Below are positions 7,840 through 17,606 of a stretch of 64,000 nt of DNA, piece after piece. Every line of letters starts with the position of its first letter. The first letter of the stretch is position 1. This stretch comes from Martinezella lusitana (GTDB lineage: Bacteria > Pseudomonadota > Alphaproteobacteria > Rhizobiales > Rhizobiaceae), in contig NZ_WUEY01000004.1 of NCBI RefSeq assembly GCF_010668395.1, forward strand, positions 496,001 through 560,000. The letters run 5' to 3'. The notes beneath the pieces were generated by a model. The model worked only from the letters and a program-made list of their open reading frames with translations. It ran no database searches and was not told the origin of the DNA. The position numbers and the translations under genes were made by a program.

Positions 7840-9321
7840 TTATTCCGCGAGTTTGTTGTCCAAGTATAGCTGCAGGGTGACGCGGGTACCCTTTTCCCAC
7901 AGCGTTTTCAGGGCATGCGCGAAGCGCTTGCGGAAGAGATCCGACTTGGCGACATCGCCGAAGATGTCATCGAAGACGAGGAAGGCATTCGGATCGTCCT
8001 TCGCCTTGAGGGCGGCTTCATGCAGTCGGTCGGCGCTGGCATCGTTGAAGACGATGTCCTTGCCGCTGTCGCTCTTGCCCGCGAAGTATCGGCACCAAAG
8101 CGCCGAGACCAGCGCGAGGCCGACGATATCCTCGCCGCGGCGAAGACGATCGGCCGTCGAAGGCAGGATGAATTTCGGCTGGCGGTTGGAGCCGTCCTGC
8201 GCGAGACGCGGAATGGTGTCGGCGATCTTCGGATTGGCGAAGCGGTGCTCGATCAGCTTGAAGTAATCCGCAAGCACGGTATTCGGCACCGGCGGGATCA
8301 CCGGAATGATTTCATCGTTCTCGAGCTTGGCGAGGAAGGCGCGGATCAAGGGCTCTTCCATGGCTTCATGCACGAAATGGATATCCATCAGCGCCGCCGG
8401 ATAGGCGATCGCCGCATGGCCGCCGTTGAGGATGCGGATCTTCATGTGCTCATAGGGCGTCACGTCGGACACGAAAGTCACGCCGACCTTTTCCAGCGCC
8501 GGACGGCCGGCCGGGAAATTGTCCTCCAGCACCCATTGCTTGAACTCTTCGCAATAGACCGGCCAGTTGTCCTCGATGTCGAAGACTTCCTTGAGGAAGT
8601 CGATCTCGCGCGCACCGGTCGCCGGCGTGATGCGGTCGACCATGCCGTTCGGGAAGGCGACGTTCGCGGCGATCCAATCGGCGAAGGCCGGGTCGGACAG
8701 CCGCGCGGTGCCGACGACCGCAGCCTTGGTGACGCCGCCATTGTGGGGAATGTTGTCGCAGGACATGACGGTGAAGGGTGGCACGCCGGCGGCGCGGCGC
8801 GCCTTGAGGCCGGCGACGATCAGACCGAACACGGTCTTCGGCGCATCCGGATTCTGCCCGTCGGCGACGATCGCCGGATGCGCGGGATTGAACTTGCCGG
8901 AGGCATCGATGAAATAGCCGCCCTCGGTGATCGTCATGGAGACGATGCGGATCGTCGGGTCGGCAAGCTTGGCAATGATGGTCTTGGCGTCGCCGACCGG
9001 CAGGATGTCGATCATGGGCGCGGTGACGCGCGCGGCCGTGCGGTTGTTGTCCTGCTCGACCACGGTCGTCAGAAAATCCTGGGCGGCAAGCTTCTCCCGC
9101 ATGGAAGCATCGGAGGGCAGCACGCCCGCGCCGATGATCGCCCAGTCATGGTTCTGGCCGGCATTGAAAAGATCGTCGAGATAAACGGCCTGATGGGCGC
9201 GATGGAAGTTGCCGACACCGAAATGCACGATGCCCGCCGAAAGCGATTTCGGATCGTAAGCAGGAATGGCCGCCTTTGCTGCCGCCTCCTGGAGAGTTGC
9301 GAGCGATAATTTGCACGTCAT
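7840..9321 (-). CDS. mtlK: Mannitol 2-dehydrogenase (polyol long-chain dehydrogenase)
   Basis: NAD-dependent oxidation of D-mannitol to D-fructose; family members also oxidise D-arabitol to D-xylulose and D-sorbitol. The 493-residue length matches the polyol-specific long-chain dehydrogenase/reductase family. Visible are the N-terminal Rossmann entry VHFGVGNFHRAHQAVYLDDL and the catalytic K-x4-N-x2-H signature in KIRILNGGHAAIAYPAAL. Start MTCKLSL at 9321; the longer reading lacks support. It sits downstream of smoK with a 149-base gap containing a GC-rich hairpin, and is the catabolic core of the operon. Confidence 0.93.
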   Translation of the reverse strand: MTCKLSLATLQEAAAKAAIPAYDPKSLSAGIVHFGVGNFHRAHQAVYLDDLFNAGQNHDWAIIGAGVLPSDASMREKLAAQDFLTTVVEQDNNRTAARVTAPMIDILPVGDAKTIIAKLADPTIRIVSMTITEGGYFIDASGKFNPAHPAIVADGQNPDAPKTVFGLIVAGLKARRAAGVPPFTVMSCDNIPHNGGVTKAAVVGTARLSDPAFADWIAANVAFPNGMVDRITPATGAREIDFLKEVFDIEDNWPVYCEEFKQWVLEDNFPAGRPALEKVGVTFVSDVTPYEHMKIRILNGGHAAIAYPAALMDIHFVHEAMEEPLIRAFLAKLENDEIIPVIPPVPNTVLADYFKLIEHRFANPKIADTIPRLAQDGSNRQPKFILPSTADRLRRGEDIVGLALVSALWCRYFAGKSDSGKDIVFNDASADRLHEAALKAKDDPNAFLVFDDIFGDVAKSDLFRKRFAHALKTLWEKGTRVTLQLYLDNKLAE

Positions 9322-9432
9322 GTCTCTAGTCCTTCTGGAAAGGTCTCTGGCTCCGGACGACTGGGAAAGGCCGCTCCGGCTCGTATGCTTTCCGGCCCGC
9401 AAATATCCGGGCGGACCGGGATCGGTGCGTTC

Positions 9433-9457
9433 CCCATGCGCGGGCGGCGCGCATGGG
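9433..9457 (-). repeat. GC-rich hairpin between smoK and mtlK
   Basis: CCCATGCGCG (9433-9442) and CGCGCATGGG (9448-9457) form a perfect 10-bp stem with a five-base loop, 13 bases past the smoK stop codon. No T run follows on the minus strand. It is likely an mRNA-stabilising or processing hairpin separating transporter and catabolic segments. Confidence 0.45.
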
Positions 9458-9470
9458 CTTGGCGCTTGGC

Positions 9471-10469
<999 letters not shown>

Positions 10470-10480
10470 GCTTGTCTTCC

Positions 10481-11323
10481 TTACTTAACCGCGCCGAAGG
10501 TGAGGCCGCGAACGAGTTGCTTCTGGCTGAACCAGCCGAGGATCAGGATCGGAGCGATCGCCATGGTCGATGCCGCCGAAAGCTTGGCATAGAACAGGCC
10601 CTCCGGGCTGGAATAGGAGGCGATGAAGGTGCTCAGCGGCGCTGCGTCGACGGACGAGAGATTGAGCGTCCAGAAGGCCTCGTTCCAGGCGAGGATGATG
10701 TTGAGCAGCATCGTCGAGGCAAGGCCGGGGATCGCCATCGGCGTCAGCACGTAGATGATCTCCTTGACGAGCGTCGCACCGTCCATGCGGGCCGCCTCGA
10801 GGATCTCGCCGGGAATTTCCTTGAAGTAGGTGTAGAGCATCCAGACGATGATCGGCAGGTTGATCAGCATTAGCACGACGACCATGCCCAAGCGGCTGGC
10901 GAACTGGTTGTTGAGCAGGCCGAACCCCTGGAACAAGAGGTAGATCGGGATGAAGGCGCCGACCGGCGGCATCATCTTCGTGGACAGCATCCACATCAGC
11001 ACGTCCTTGGTCCGCTTGGTCGGCGAGAACGCCATGGCCCAGGCGGCAGGAACGGCGACGATCAGGCCGAGGATCGTCGAACCGAAGGCGATGATGACGG
11101 AGTTGGCGAAATGGAGGAAGTAGTTCGAGCGCGACTGCACCTCGACGTAGTTCTCCAGCGTCCAGTGGAAGAAGAGGAACTGCGGCGGCGAGGCAATGGC
11201 GTCGCCCTCGGTCTTGAAGCTCGTCAGGATCGTCCAGAGGATCGGGAAGAAGATGAGAAGCGCCACGGCCCAGGCGACAACCGATACGAAAATCTTGCGT
11301 TGCGTGGTGATCTTGCGTGCCAT
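10481..11323 (-). CDS. smoG: Polyol ABC transporter permease (second)
   Basis: MalG-type inner-membrane permease, 280 residues, six predicted helices. Begins with [23 protein letters not shown]. The coupling (EAA) loop [25 protein letters not shown] contacts the ATPase. The C-terminus ends in the MalG-like [10 protein letters not shown]. It starts one base after the preceding permease stop and is followed by smoK, so the three are surely cotranscribed. Confidence 0.93.
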   Translation of the reverse strand: MARKITTQRKIFVSVVAWAVALLIFFPILWTILTSFKTEGDAIASPPQFLFFHWTLENYVEVQSRSNYFLHFANSVIIAFGSTILGLIVAVPAAWAMAFSPTKRTKDVLMWMLSTKMMPPVGAFIPIYLLFQGFGLLNNQFASRLGMVVVLMLINLPIIVWMLYTYFKEIPGEILEAARMDGATLVKEIIYVLTPMAIPGLASTMLLNIILAWNEAFWTLNLSSVDAAPLSTFIASYSSPEGLFYAKLSAASTMAIAPILILGWFSQKQLVRGLTFGAVK

Positions 11324-11324
11324 C

Positions 11325-12197
11325 TCAAGCCTCCAGATTCTTGCCGACTGCGCGCATCAGGAAGATCGCGACGATATTGGCGAGGATGACGGCGATGATG
11401 CCGCCTGCCGATGCGCCGCCGACGTCCTGCGACAGAACGATCTGCGAATAGACAAGGTAGGTCAGGTTCGTCGTCGCCGTGCCCGGACCGCCGTTGGTGG
11501 TGACGAGGATCTCGGCGAAGGCGGACAGCAGGAAGATCGTCTCGATCAGGATCACTACCGTAATGGCGCGCGCCAGATGCGGAAGGATGATGTAGATGAA
11601 CTTCGAGACCGGGCCGGCGCCATCCATTTCGGCGGCTTCCTTCTGTTCCTCGTCCAGCGACTGCAGGGCGGTCAGCAGGATGAGGGTTGCGAAAGGCAGC
11701 CATTGCCAGGCGACGATGATGATGATCGACAGCAGCGGCACCGTCTCCAGCCAGGTCAGCGGATCCAGCCCGAACAATCTGAAGAGATGCGCCAGAAGCC
11801 CGTTCACCGGGTTCATGAACATGTGCTTCCAGATGAGGGCGGCGACCGTCGGCATCACGAAGAACGGCGCAAGCACCAGCATGCGCACGATGCCCTGGCC
11901 GAAGATCGGCTGATCAAGAAGGAGCGCCAGCGCAATGCCGCCGATGACGGTAATCAGCAACGCACCGCCGACGAGCAGCAGCGTCACGATCAGCGAACTC
12001 AGGAAAGCCGGGTCGGTGACGAAGTATTCGTAGTTGAGCCAACCGATGAAATCATGCGCGCCGGGCGACAGCAGATTGTAGTTCAGCGTCGAGAAATAGA
12101 TCGTCATCACGAGTGGAACGATCATCCACGCAAAGAGAAGCAGAACCGATGGCGCCATCATGACGCGCGCGGTCGAACGGGTGTGCAACGTTGCCAT
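11325..12197 (-). CDS. smoF: Polyol ABC transporter permease (first)
   Basis: MalF-type permease of 290 residues with six hydrophobic segments (ARVMMAPSVLLLFAWMIVPLVMTIYFS at the start; VTLLLVGGALLITVIGGIALALLL). Its EAA loop is EAAEMDGAGPVSKFIYIILPHLARA. It pairs with smoG to form the channel. Separated from the binding-protein gene by 147 bases holding two hairpins, which probably lower its expression relative to the binding protein. Confidence 0.93.
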   Translation of the reverse strand: MATLHTRSTARVMMAPSVLLLFAWMIVPLVMTIYFSTLNYNLLSPGAHDFIGWLNYEYFVTDPAFLSSLIVTLLLVGGALLITVIGGIALALLLDQPIFGQGIVRMLVLAPFFVMPTVAALIWKHMFMNPVNGLLAHLFRLFGLDPLTWLETVPLLSIIIIVAWQWLPFATLILLTALQSLDEEQKEAAEMDGAGPVSKFIYIILPHLARAITVVILIETIFLLSAFAEILVTTNGGPGTATTNLTYLVYSQIVLSQDVGGASAGGIIAVILANIVAIFLMRAVGKNLEA

Positions 12198-12258
12198 GGC
12201 AAGTACCGACCTATCTTTAACAAGGAAGAGGTGGCCGTGGATCGGCTGAAACGAAAAG

Positions 12259-12328
12259 GGCCGCCAAGGGCAGTTCGGCGCTCGGCGGCCTAGTGGAAAG
12301 CAGTGCTCGAGAGGGGGCGCTGCTTTCC
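12259..12328 (-). terminator. Two tandem hairpins between smoE and smoF
   Basis: On the minus strand, the first stem after smoE pairs 12317-12328 with 12295-12306 (GGAAAGCAG/CTGCTTTCC core). The second pairs GGCCGCC/GGCGGCC (12284-12290 with 12259-12265) and is followed by CTTTTCGTTT, a partial T tract. Such structures commonly let the periplasmic binding protein be made in excess of the permeases. This role is inferred. Confidence 0.55.
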
Positions 12329-12344
12329 TTTGCTTCGAAGGCCC

Positions 12345-13661
12345 TTACTTCGGATAGCCGGCCTTCTTCATTTCGCGTTCCGTCAGCTGCTGCGCAGCCT
12401 TCAGAGCCTGGTCCACGGAGATCTGGCCGGCGAGAGCAGCGGAGAACTGCTGGCCGACGGCCGTGCCGATACCCTGGAACTCGGGGATGGCGACGAACTG
12501 GACGCCGACATACGGAACCGGCTTGACGGTCGGATGCGTCGGGTCAGCCGAGTTGATCGAGTCGAGCGTCATCTTCGCGAAGGGGGCTGCCTTCTGGTAG
12601 TCCGCATTCGCATAGAGCGACGTACGGGTGCCGGGAGGTGCGTTCAGCCAGCCTTCCTTCTGTGCGACAAGGTTGGTGTATTCCTTGCTGGTTGCCCAGG
12701 AAATGAACTTCTCTGCGGCTTCGGTCTTCTTCGACGAAGCCGGGATGGCGAGGTTCCATGCCCAGAGCCAGTTGCCGCGCTTGCCGAGCCCCTTGTCCGG
12801 AGCCAGTGCGAAGCCGACATTGTCGGCGACCTTCGACTGCTTCGGGTCTGCGACGAAGGAAGCGGCAACCGTGGCATCGATCCACATCCCGCACTTGCCG
12901 GACTGGAACAGAGCCAGGTTTTCATTGAAGCCGTTGGAAGAAGCGCCCGGAGGGCCGGCGTCCTTCATCAGCTTGACGTAGAAGCTCAGCGTGTCCTTCC
13001 ATTCCGGCTGGTCGAACTGTGCGTTCCACTTCTCGTCGAACCAGCGCGCGCCGAACGAATTCGACATCGCCGTCAGGAATGCCATGTTTTCGCCCCAGCC
13101 TGCCTTGCCGCGAAGGCAGATGCCGTAGACTTCATGGTCCTTGTCGGTGATCTTGCGGGCTGCATCGGCAATGAAGTCCCAGGTCGGCGCGTCCGGCATC
13201 TTCAGGCCGGCCTTGTCGAACAGGTCCTTGCGATACATGACCATCGAGCTTTCGCCGTAGAACGGCGCTGCATAGAGCTTGCCGTCGGTGGTCAGACCGC
13301 TGCGAATGGCCGGGAGAAGGTCATCCACATCATAGTCCTTGTCGGCGGAAAGCTTGTCGAGCGGCGCAAGCCAGCCGAGCTTGCTCCAGATCGGCACTTC
13401 ATAGGTGCCGATGGTCAACACGTCGTACTGGCCTGCCTTGGTGGCGATGTCGGTCGTAACCTTCTGGCGCAATACGTTTTCTTCAAGCGTGACCCATTGC
13501 AGGTCGATATCGGGATTCTTGGCTTTGAAATCGTCCGTAAGCTTCTGCATACGGATCATGTCGCCGTTGTTGACGGTTGCAATCGTGAGGGTTTCAGCGG
13601 ATGCCAAGCCGGCAAACATCAGCGCCGAGCAGGCGCCCAGCAGTAAAGTTTTCAATTTCAT
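12345..13661 (-). CDS. smoE: Polyol ABC transporter periplasmic binding protein
   Basis: Family-1 extracellular solute-binding protein, 438 residues, with a clear Sec signal peptide (MKLKTLLLGACSALMFAGLASA, cleavage after ASA). It captures sorbitol/mannitol-type polyols in the periplasm and delivers them to SmoFG. The start at 13661 is preceded by GGAGGAAGAT. It is the first gene after the promoter/operator at 13686-13739. Sequence features such as TIGTYEVPIWSKLGWLAPLDKL and YGICLRGKAGWGENMAFLTAM are those of the SmoE/MtlE-type binders. Which polyol is preferred cannot be read from sequence. Confidence 0.92.
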   Translation of the reverse strand: MKLKTLLLGACSALMFAGLASAETLTIATVNNGDMIRMQKLTDDFKAKNPDIDLQWVTLEENVLRQKVTTDIATKAGQYDVLTIGTYEVPIWSKLGWLAPLDKLSADKDYDVDDLLPAIRSGLTTDGKLYAAPFYGESSMVMYRKDLFDKAGLKMPDAPTWDFIADAARKITDKDHEVYGICLRGKAGWGENMAFLTAMSNSFGARWFDEKWNAQFDQPEWKDTLSFYVKLMKDAGPPGASSNGFNENLALFQSGKCGMWIDATVAASFVADPKQSKVADNVGFALAPDKGLGKRGNWLWAWNLAIPASSKKTEAAEKFISWATSKEYTNLVAQKEGWLNAPPGTRTSLYANADYQKAAPFAKMTLDSINSADPTHPTVKPVPYVGVQFVAIPEFQGIGTAVGQQFSAALAGQISVDQALKAAQQLTEREMKKAGYPK

Positions 13662-13685
13662 ATCTTCCTCCCAGAAGACCAAAGA

Positions 13686-13739
13686 TGAGCATTCGCTTTG
13701 CTCATGGGCAATTACTCACTTCTTGCGACAAAATGTCAA
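13686..13739 (-). promoter_or_regulatory. smo operon promoter with SorC-type operator
   Basis: On the minus strand a TTGACA -35 (13739-13734) is followed after 17 bases by an AGTAAT -10 (13716-13711). Just downstream lies a perfect inverted repeat TGAGCA-N7-TGCTCA (13686-13704), where a bound regulator would cover the start point. The smoE start codon is 25 bases further. The regulator is most likely the adjacent SorC-family protein. All assignments are by inspection. Confidence 0.6.
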
Positions 13740-13800
13740 TGCGGAATCGTTGCTGCATTGCCGCGCAAACAATCTATCTATTTGTTTCTATTGTTTAAAT

Positions 13801-13825
13801 TTTTTGCTCAAACCCTGAGCAAAAA
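13801..13825. repeat. Inverted repeat overlapping the SorC-family stop codon
   Basis: TTTTTGCTCA (13801-13810) and TGAGCAAAAA (13816-13825) form a perfect 10-bp stem with a five-base loop. The repeat includes the stop codon of the regulator gene. It reuses the TGAGCA/TGCTCA half-sites of the operator at 13686, but in the opposite orientation. It could be a terminator-like hairpin, a second regulator contact site, or both. Confidence 0.5.
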
Positions 13826-14761
13826 TTCGGCAACTGCCTCGTCCGTGATCAAACCATTGATCTGGTGCCCGACGACAGCGGCTTTGATGGCGTCGAATTT
13901 GCGCCGTCCCTTGGCGATTCCGATGACGGTACAGGTATCCCGCGACGGCAGGGGCGCGCTCGCGACGCGCTCGTTGACATCGTCGGGCATGAGCTTGCCG
14001 TTACCATCGAAAACCCAGCCGCAGATCTCGCCCGCGGCACCACGCTCCATCAGCGCAAGCATCTCGTCCTTTTCGAGGAAGCCGTCGAGACAGAGAGGCG
14101 CTTCGACTCCCATCTCGCCGATACCGACGAAGGTCACGTCGGCCTGCGCGCTGATATCGAGCGTTGAGCGCACCAGCGCCTGCGCATGCAGCAACTCGCG
14201 CTCCTCGGCTGATGACACCAGCACCGGCAGCGGCATCGGGAAGTGCCGTGCCTTGATGACGTCGGCCATGCTGAAAATGACGTTGTAATAGGCGGCCGAG
14301 CCGTCCGGGCCGATATTGCCGGTCAGCGACACCACCCGATGCTGCAAACATTCGATACCGGGCAACTGATCGACCGCGGCCTTGAGCGTACGGCCCGTGC
14401 CGATCGCCAGCACGATCGGATCGCTGCGTCGCAGCCAGCGCTCGATCTCTGCGGCGCCGGCTTCGGCAATGCCGATGGTGGAGGACGTGCTGTCCGGATC
14501 GCTCGGCACGACATCGACATGGCGCAGATTGAATTTCTGTTTCAGCGCTGCCGCATATTCCAGGCAGGCGGCGATCGGATGATCCAGCCGTACCTTGATC
14601 AGCCGCTCGGCGACGGCGAGCGACACCAGCCTCTGTGCCGACTGCCGGGAAATTCCCATCGCGACGGCGATCTCGTCCTGCGTCCGGCCGGCGACGTAAT
14701 AGAGCCATCCGGCCCGTGCCGCATCGTCAAGCCGCCCCTGGGAATCCAGCTTCCTCGCCAT
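13808..14761 (-). CDS. SorC-family polyol operon regulator
   Basis: 317-residue SorC-type regulator immediately upstream of the smo transporter genes and on the same strand. N-terminal HTH (AGRTQDEIAVAMGISRQSAQRLVSLAVAERLIKV), then the sugar-binding domain (VLAIGTGRTLKAAV, VVSLTGNIG, FVGIGEMG). By position it corresponds to smoC of the Rhodobacter smo operon. It probably controls the promoter at 13711-13739 through the TGAGCA palindromes. Sequence cannot tell whether it represses or activates. Confidence 0.9.
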   Translation of the reverse strand: MARKLDSQGRLDDAARAGWLYYVAGRTQDEIAVAMGISRQSAQRLVSLAVAERLIKVRLDHPIAACLEYAAALKQKFNLRHVDVVPSDPDSTSSTIGIAEAGAAEIERWLRRSDPIVLAIGTGRTLKAAVDQLPGIECLQHRVVSLTGNIGPDGSAAYYNVIFSMADVIKARHFPMPLPVLVSSAEERELLHAQALVRSTLDISAQADVTFVGIGEMGVEAPLCLDGFLEKDEMLALMERGAAGEICGWVFDGNGKLMPDDVNERVASAPLPSRDTCTVIGIAKGRRKFDAIKAAVVGHQINGLITDEAVAEFLLRV

Positions 14762-14829
14762 CGCATTCCTTTACCGAAACAGTGCCCCGCGCAGCATTCC
14801 TGCCCGCCACCTGGACCATCCGTGCCGGG

Positions 14830-15285
14830 TCACTCAGTCTCCGGCGGGATGACGCCCTTGGTCAAGGTGAAACAACCGTAGAAGCGGCGTTCGCCCGTCT
14901 GAATCACACAATAGGCATCCTTGGCGCGCTCATAGAAGGCGAAGCGCTCGACCGGCGACAGCGGCCAGTGCTTGCCCTCGGCCTTGTCGATCGCGGCCTG
15001 CACTTCGCGCTGAACCTGCGGCAACTCCTCCGGGGCTCCAACCACTTCCATGCGCGTTGCGGCGTCGTCGATGAACGTATCGAGAGGCATCAGCGACAAT
15101 ATCGCCGCGATCGCCTCGGCGGCCGACACGTTGTCGATGCGCAGCAGCTCGCCCAGGACCGTCTGGCTCGCGATCGCCTCCGCCGGGAAATTGGTGTCGA
15201 CCACGACGAGCATGTCCCCATGCCCCATCGATTGCAGCGCATAGAGCACGTCCGCATTCAGCAGCGGTGAAATTCCCTTCAGCAT
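14830..15285 (-). CDS. RbsD/FucU-family sugar mutarotase
   Basis: 151-residue protein of the RbsD/FucU fold, which speeds interconversion of alpha/beta or ring forms of a free sugar. N-terminal PLLNADVLYALQSMGHGDMLVVVDTNFPAE carries the conserved catalytic histidine in GHGD. The C-terminal FYERAKDAYCVIQTGERRFYGCFTLTKGV is the FucU-type subunit interface and active-site segment. Start ATG 15285. It lies 68 bases upstream of the SorC regulator on the same strand, so it may be part of the polyol locus. The substrate is unknown; homologues act on fucose, ribose or related sugars. Confidence 0.9.
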   Translation of the reverse strand: MLKGISPLLNADVLYALQSMGHGDMLVVVDTNFPAEAIASQTVLGELLRIDNVSAAEAIAAILSLMPLDTFIDDAATRMEVVGAPEELPQVQREVQAAIDKAEGKHWPLSPVERFAFYERAKDAYCVIQTGERRFYGCFTLTKGVIPPETE

Positions 15286-15504
15286 GATCGAAGCATCCTC
15301 CAGTAGCCTGATGCGGCCATGCCGGGCCGCTTCGTTCTCCGCGCAAACAAGTAACCATCGCGTTCCTGTCTGTCCATAGCCGCCGGGAACGTTTTCGGCA
15401 GACCGGCAGGCTGGGAACATGTGCATCCGGCTGCGGCTTATTTCGGCCGTTATTGACCCGATAGGTTCGTCGGCATTAACTGAAGCCCGGTCAATGGTTG
15501 AGAG

Positions 15505-16170
15505 GTGCAGGTGCGCATTCTTCTGGTGGAGGACGACGACACGATCGGCAGTGCGGTTCGCGACCATATCGCGGCAGGCCCCCACGCCGTCGACTGGGTG
15601 AAAAATCTGACAGACGCCGCCGAAGTCACGAGCGCCGTCAATTATGGCCTCATCCTGCTGGACCTGCAGCTCCCCGACGGCAGCGGCATTGATTTTCTCA
15701 AGCGGCTGCGTCGCAGGCCCGACGAGACTCCGGTCATCATCCTCACCGCGCGCGATCAGATCTCCGATCGCATCGAGGGGCTGAACAGCGGCGCCGACGA
15801 TTATCTCGTCAAGCCGTTCAATCTCGGCGAACTCACCGCCCGCATCCTGGCGGTCGCCCGTCGCTATGCCGGCAGTCCGCAACCGACGCTCCGTATCGGC
15901 GACCTCGAAATCGACCAGCCGCAGCGCCGCGTTCGGCTGGGAAGCAAGGATGTGATCCTCACGGGACGCGAATGGGCGGTGCTCGACCTGCTGGTCACCC
16001 GGCCGGGCGCTATCGTCTCGAAGGACAAGATAGAGGAAGCGCTCTATGCCTTCGGCTCCGAGATCGAGAGCAACACGGTGGAAGTCTATGTCAGCCGCCT
16101 GCGCAAGAAGATCGGCAAGGACCGCATAAAGACGGCCCGCGGCGTCGGCTATTGCCTGGGTGAGCGATGA
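15505..16170 (+). CDS. OmpR-family response regulator
   Basis: 221 residues. The receiver domain has the acidic pair VEDDD, the phospho-acceptor aspartate in LILLDLQLPDG, the conserved threonine in IILTARD and lysine in DYLVKPF. The C-terminal winged helix (LTGREWAVLDLLVTRPGAIVSKDKIEEAL, NTVEVYVSRLRKKIG) is of the QseB/TctD type. It starts at a GTG (15505, or 15511) after a GAGAGG ribosome site and overlaps the kinase gene by four bases (ATGA), indicating translational coupling. The signal and regulon are not evident; no transport operon is on its strand downstream apart from the ROK-cutC pair. Confidence 0.92.
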   Translation: MQVRILLVEDDDTIGSAVRDHIAAGPHAVDWVKNLTDAAEVTSAVNYGLILLDLQLPDGSGIDFLKRLRRRPDETPVIILTARDQISDRIEGLNSGADDYLVKPFNLGELTARILAVARRYAGSPQPTLRIGDLEIDQPQRRVRLGSKDVILTGREWAVLDLLVTRPGAIVSKDKIEEALYAFGSEIESNTVEVYVSRLRKKIGKDRIKTARGVGYCLGER

Positions 16171-17519
16171 CAGAAAGCAAAGAGCCAAGCCGCGCCAGCA
16201 TTACCCGGCGCCTGATCACGGCCCTCACGGGCACCGTCGTCGTTTTCTGGCTGATTGCCGTGGGCATCGGCGTCTATGTGGTCAACAAGGAACTCTCCGA
16301 GACCTTCGATGGCGCATTGCAGGAAACCGCCGAACGGCTGCTGCCCCTGGTGCTCGACGATCTCGCCAATCGTGACCATTCGGGCGATCCGCAGAGCCTG
16401 GAGGAGCTCAACAGGGGGCTGAACCGCGAATATCTGACCTACCAGGTGCTGGATGCGAACGGAAAGGTCATCCTGCATTCCCACGATGCGCCGGCAACGG
16501 CCTATGACGTGCCGCTGAAGATCGGCTTCCACAACACGCCGCGATACCGGATCTATACGGAATCGTCGGCGGACGGCACGATCTTCCTGCACGTCGCCGA
16601 TGCCTTCAAGAACCGTCGCGAAGCATCGCGCGAAAGCGGGGTCGCGCTGCTCTGGCCGCTGCTTGCCCTCATTCCCGCCAGCATCGTCGCCATCGGGGTC
16701 GTCGTCGGCCGCTCGCTACGGCCGATCGACCGCCTGCGCTCGCAGATCGCCACCAAGGACAGCGGCAACATGGTGCCGCTGGAAAGCGAAACGCTGCCGC
16801 GCGAACTGCAGCCGATCGCCCGCTCCGTCAACCTGCTGCTCGACCGCCTGCGCTCGGCACTCGAAGCCGAGCGGGAGTTCACCGCCAACAGCGCCCATGA
16901 GCTGCGCACCCCGATCGCGGGCGCGCTTGCCCAGACTCAGCGCCTGATCGCCGAACTGCCGCAGGGGCAGCTGACGGAGCGCGCAGGCCGCATCGAGACG
17001 TCACTCTCCAATCTCGGCCGGCTGGCGGAAAAGCTGCTGCAGCTCTCCCGCGCGCAGGCCGGTATCGGCGCGGGCGACAAGCCGATCGATCTCGTCGCGG
17101 TCATCGAAACCGTGATCGGCGACTACGACCGCGACACCGACACCGCCGGCCGCGTCTTGCTCGAGAATGGCACGACGGAAAAGCTGATCCGCAATTTCGA
17201 TATCGATGCCTTCGCCATCGTCATGCGCAATCTGATCGAAAACGCCTTGATCCACGGCCCTGCCGATGACGAGGTAACCGTTGGCGTCGACGACCGGACC
17301 GTGCGCGTCATCAACGGCGGCCCTGCGCTTTCCGCCAATGAGCTTGTCGGCCTGAAGAAACGCTTCTGGCGCGGCAAGACCAAGGCGGCGGGCTCCGGCC
17401 TCGGGCTCTCCATCGTCGAGCGCATCGTCGAGCAGATCGGCGGACACCTCGACCTGCTGTCGCCGGCCACGGGCAGAACCGACGGCTTCGAAGCCAGGAT
17501 CACGCTGCCGGCCGGCTGA
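16167..17519 (+). CDS. Sensor histidine kinase (QseC/TctE-like)
   Basis: 450-residue membrane kinase partner of the preceding regulator. TM1 (LITALTGTVVVFWLIAVGIGVYVV), a periplasmic domain of roughly 130 residues, TM2 (LLWPLLALIPASIVAIGVVVG), HAMP-like linker, H-box FTANSAHELRTPIAGALAQ with the phospho-histidine, N-box RNLIENALIHG, and G-box GSGLGLSIVERIVEQIGG. The F and G1 boxes are unusually short (VRVINGGPAL), as in TctE/QseC kinases. The periplasmic domain suggests an extracytoplasmic small-molecule signal, but nothing identifies it. Confidence 0.92.
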   Translation: MTESKEPSRASITRRLITALTGTVVVFWLIAVGIGVYVVNKELSETFDGALQETAERLLPLVLDDLANRDHSGDPQSLEELNRGLNREYLTYQVLDANGKVILHSHDAPATAYDVPLKIGFHNTPRYRIYTESSADGTIFLHVADAFKNRREASRESGVALLWPLLALIPASIVAIGVVVGRSLRPIDRLRSQIATKDSGNMVPLESETLPRELQPIARSVNLLLDRLRSALEAEREFTANSAHELRTPIAGALAQTQRLIAELPQGQLTERAGRIETSLSNLGRLAEKLLQLSRAQAGIGAGDKPIDLVAVIETVIGDYDRDTDTAGRVLLENGTTEKLIRNFDIDAFAIVMRNLIENALIHGPADDEVTVGVDDRTVRVINGGPALSANELVGLKKRFWRGKTKAAGSGLGLSIVERIVEQIGGHLDLLSPATGRTDGFEARITLPAG

Positions 17520-17606
17520 CGGCGTCAAGGTCCGCCAAAGGATTGATCTTGCAAAGACCCGCAAAGGGTGCGAGCAAGGCCGCATGTTTCCAGCAGGTCG
17601 GTATAT

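Noticed and set aside
12203..12240. Possible small RNA or riboswitch upstream of smoF
   Set aside because: Only two simple hairpins are visible (12259-12328) and no riboswitch-like conserved core.
14830..16188. Long minus-strand frame running from FucU through the response regulator gene
   Set aside because: Only the first 151 codons (from 15285 down) are FucU; the rest is the shadow of the regulator.
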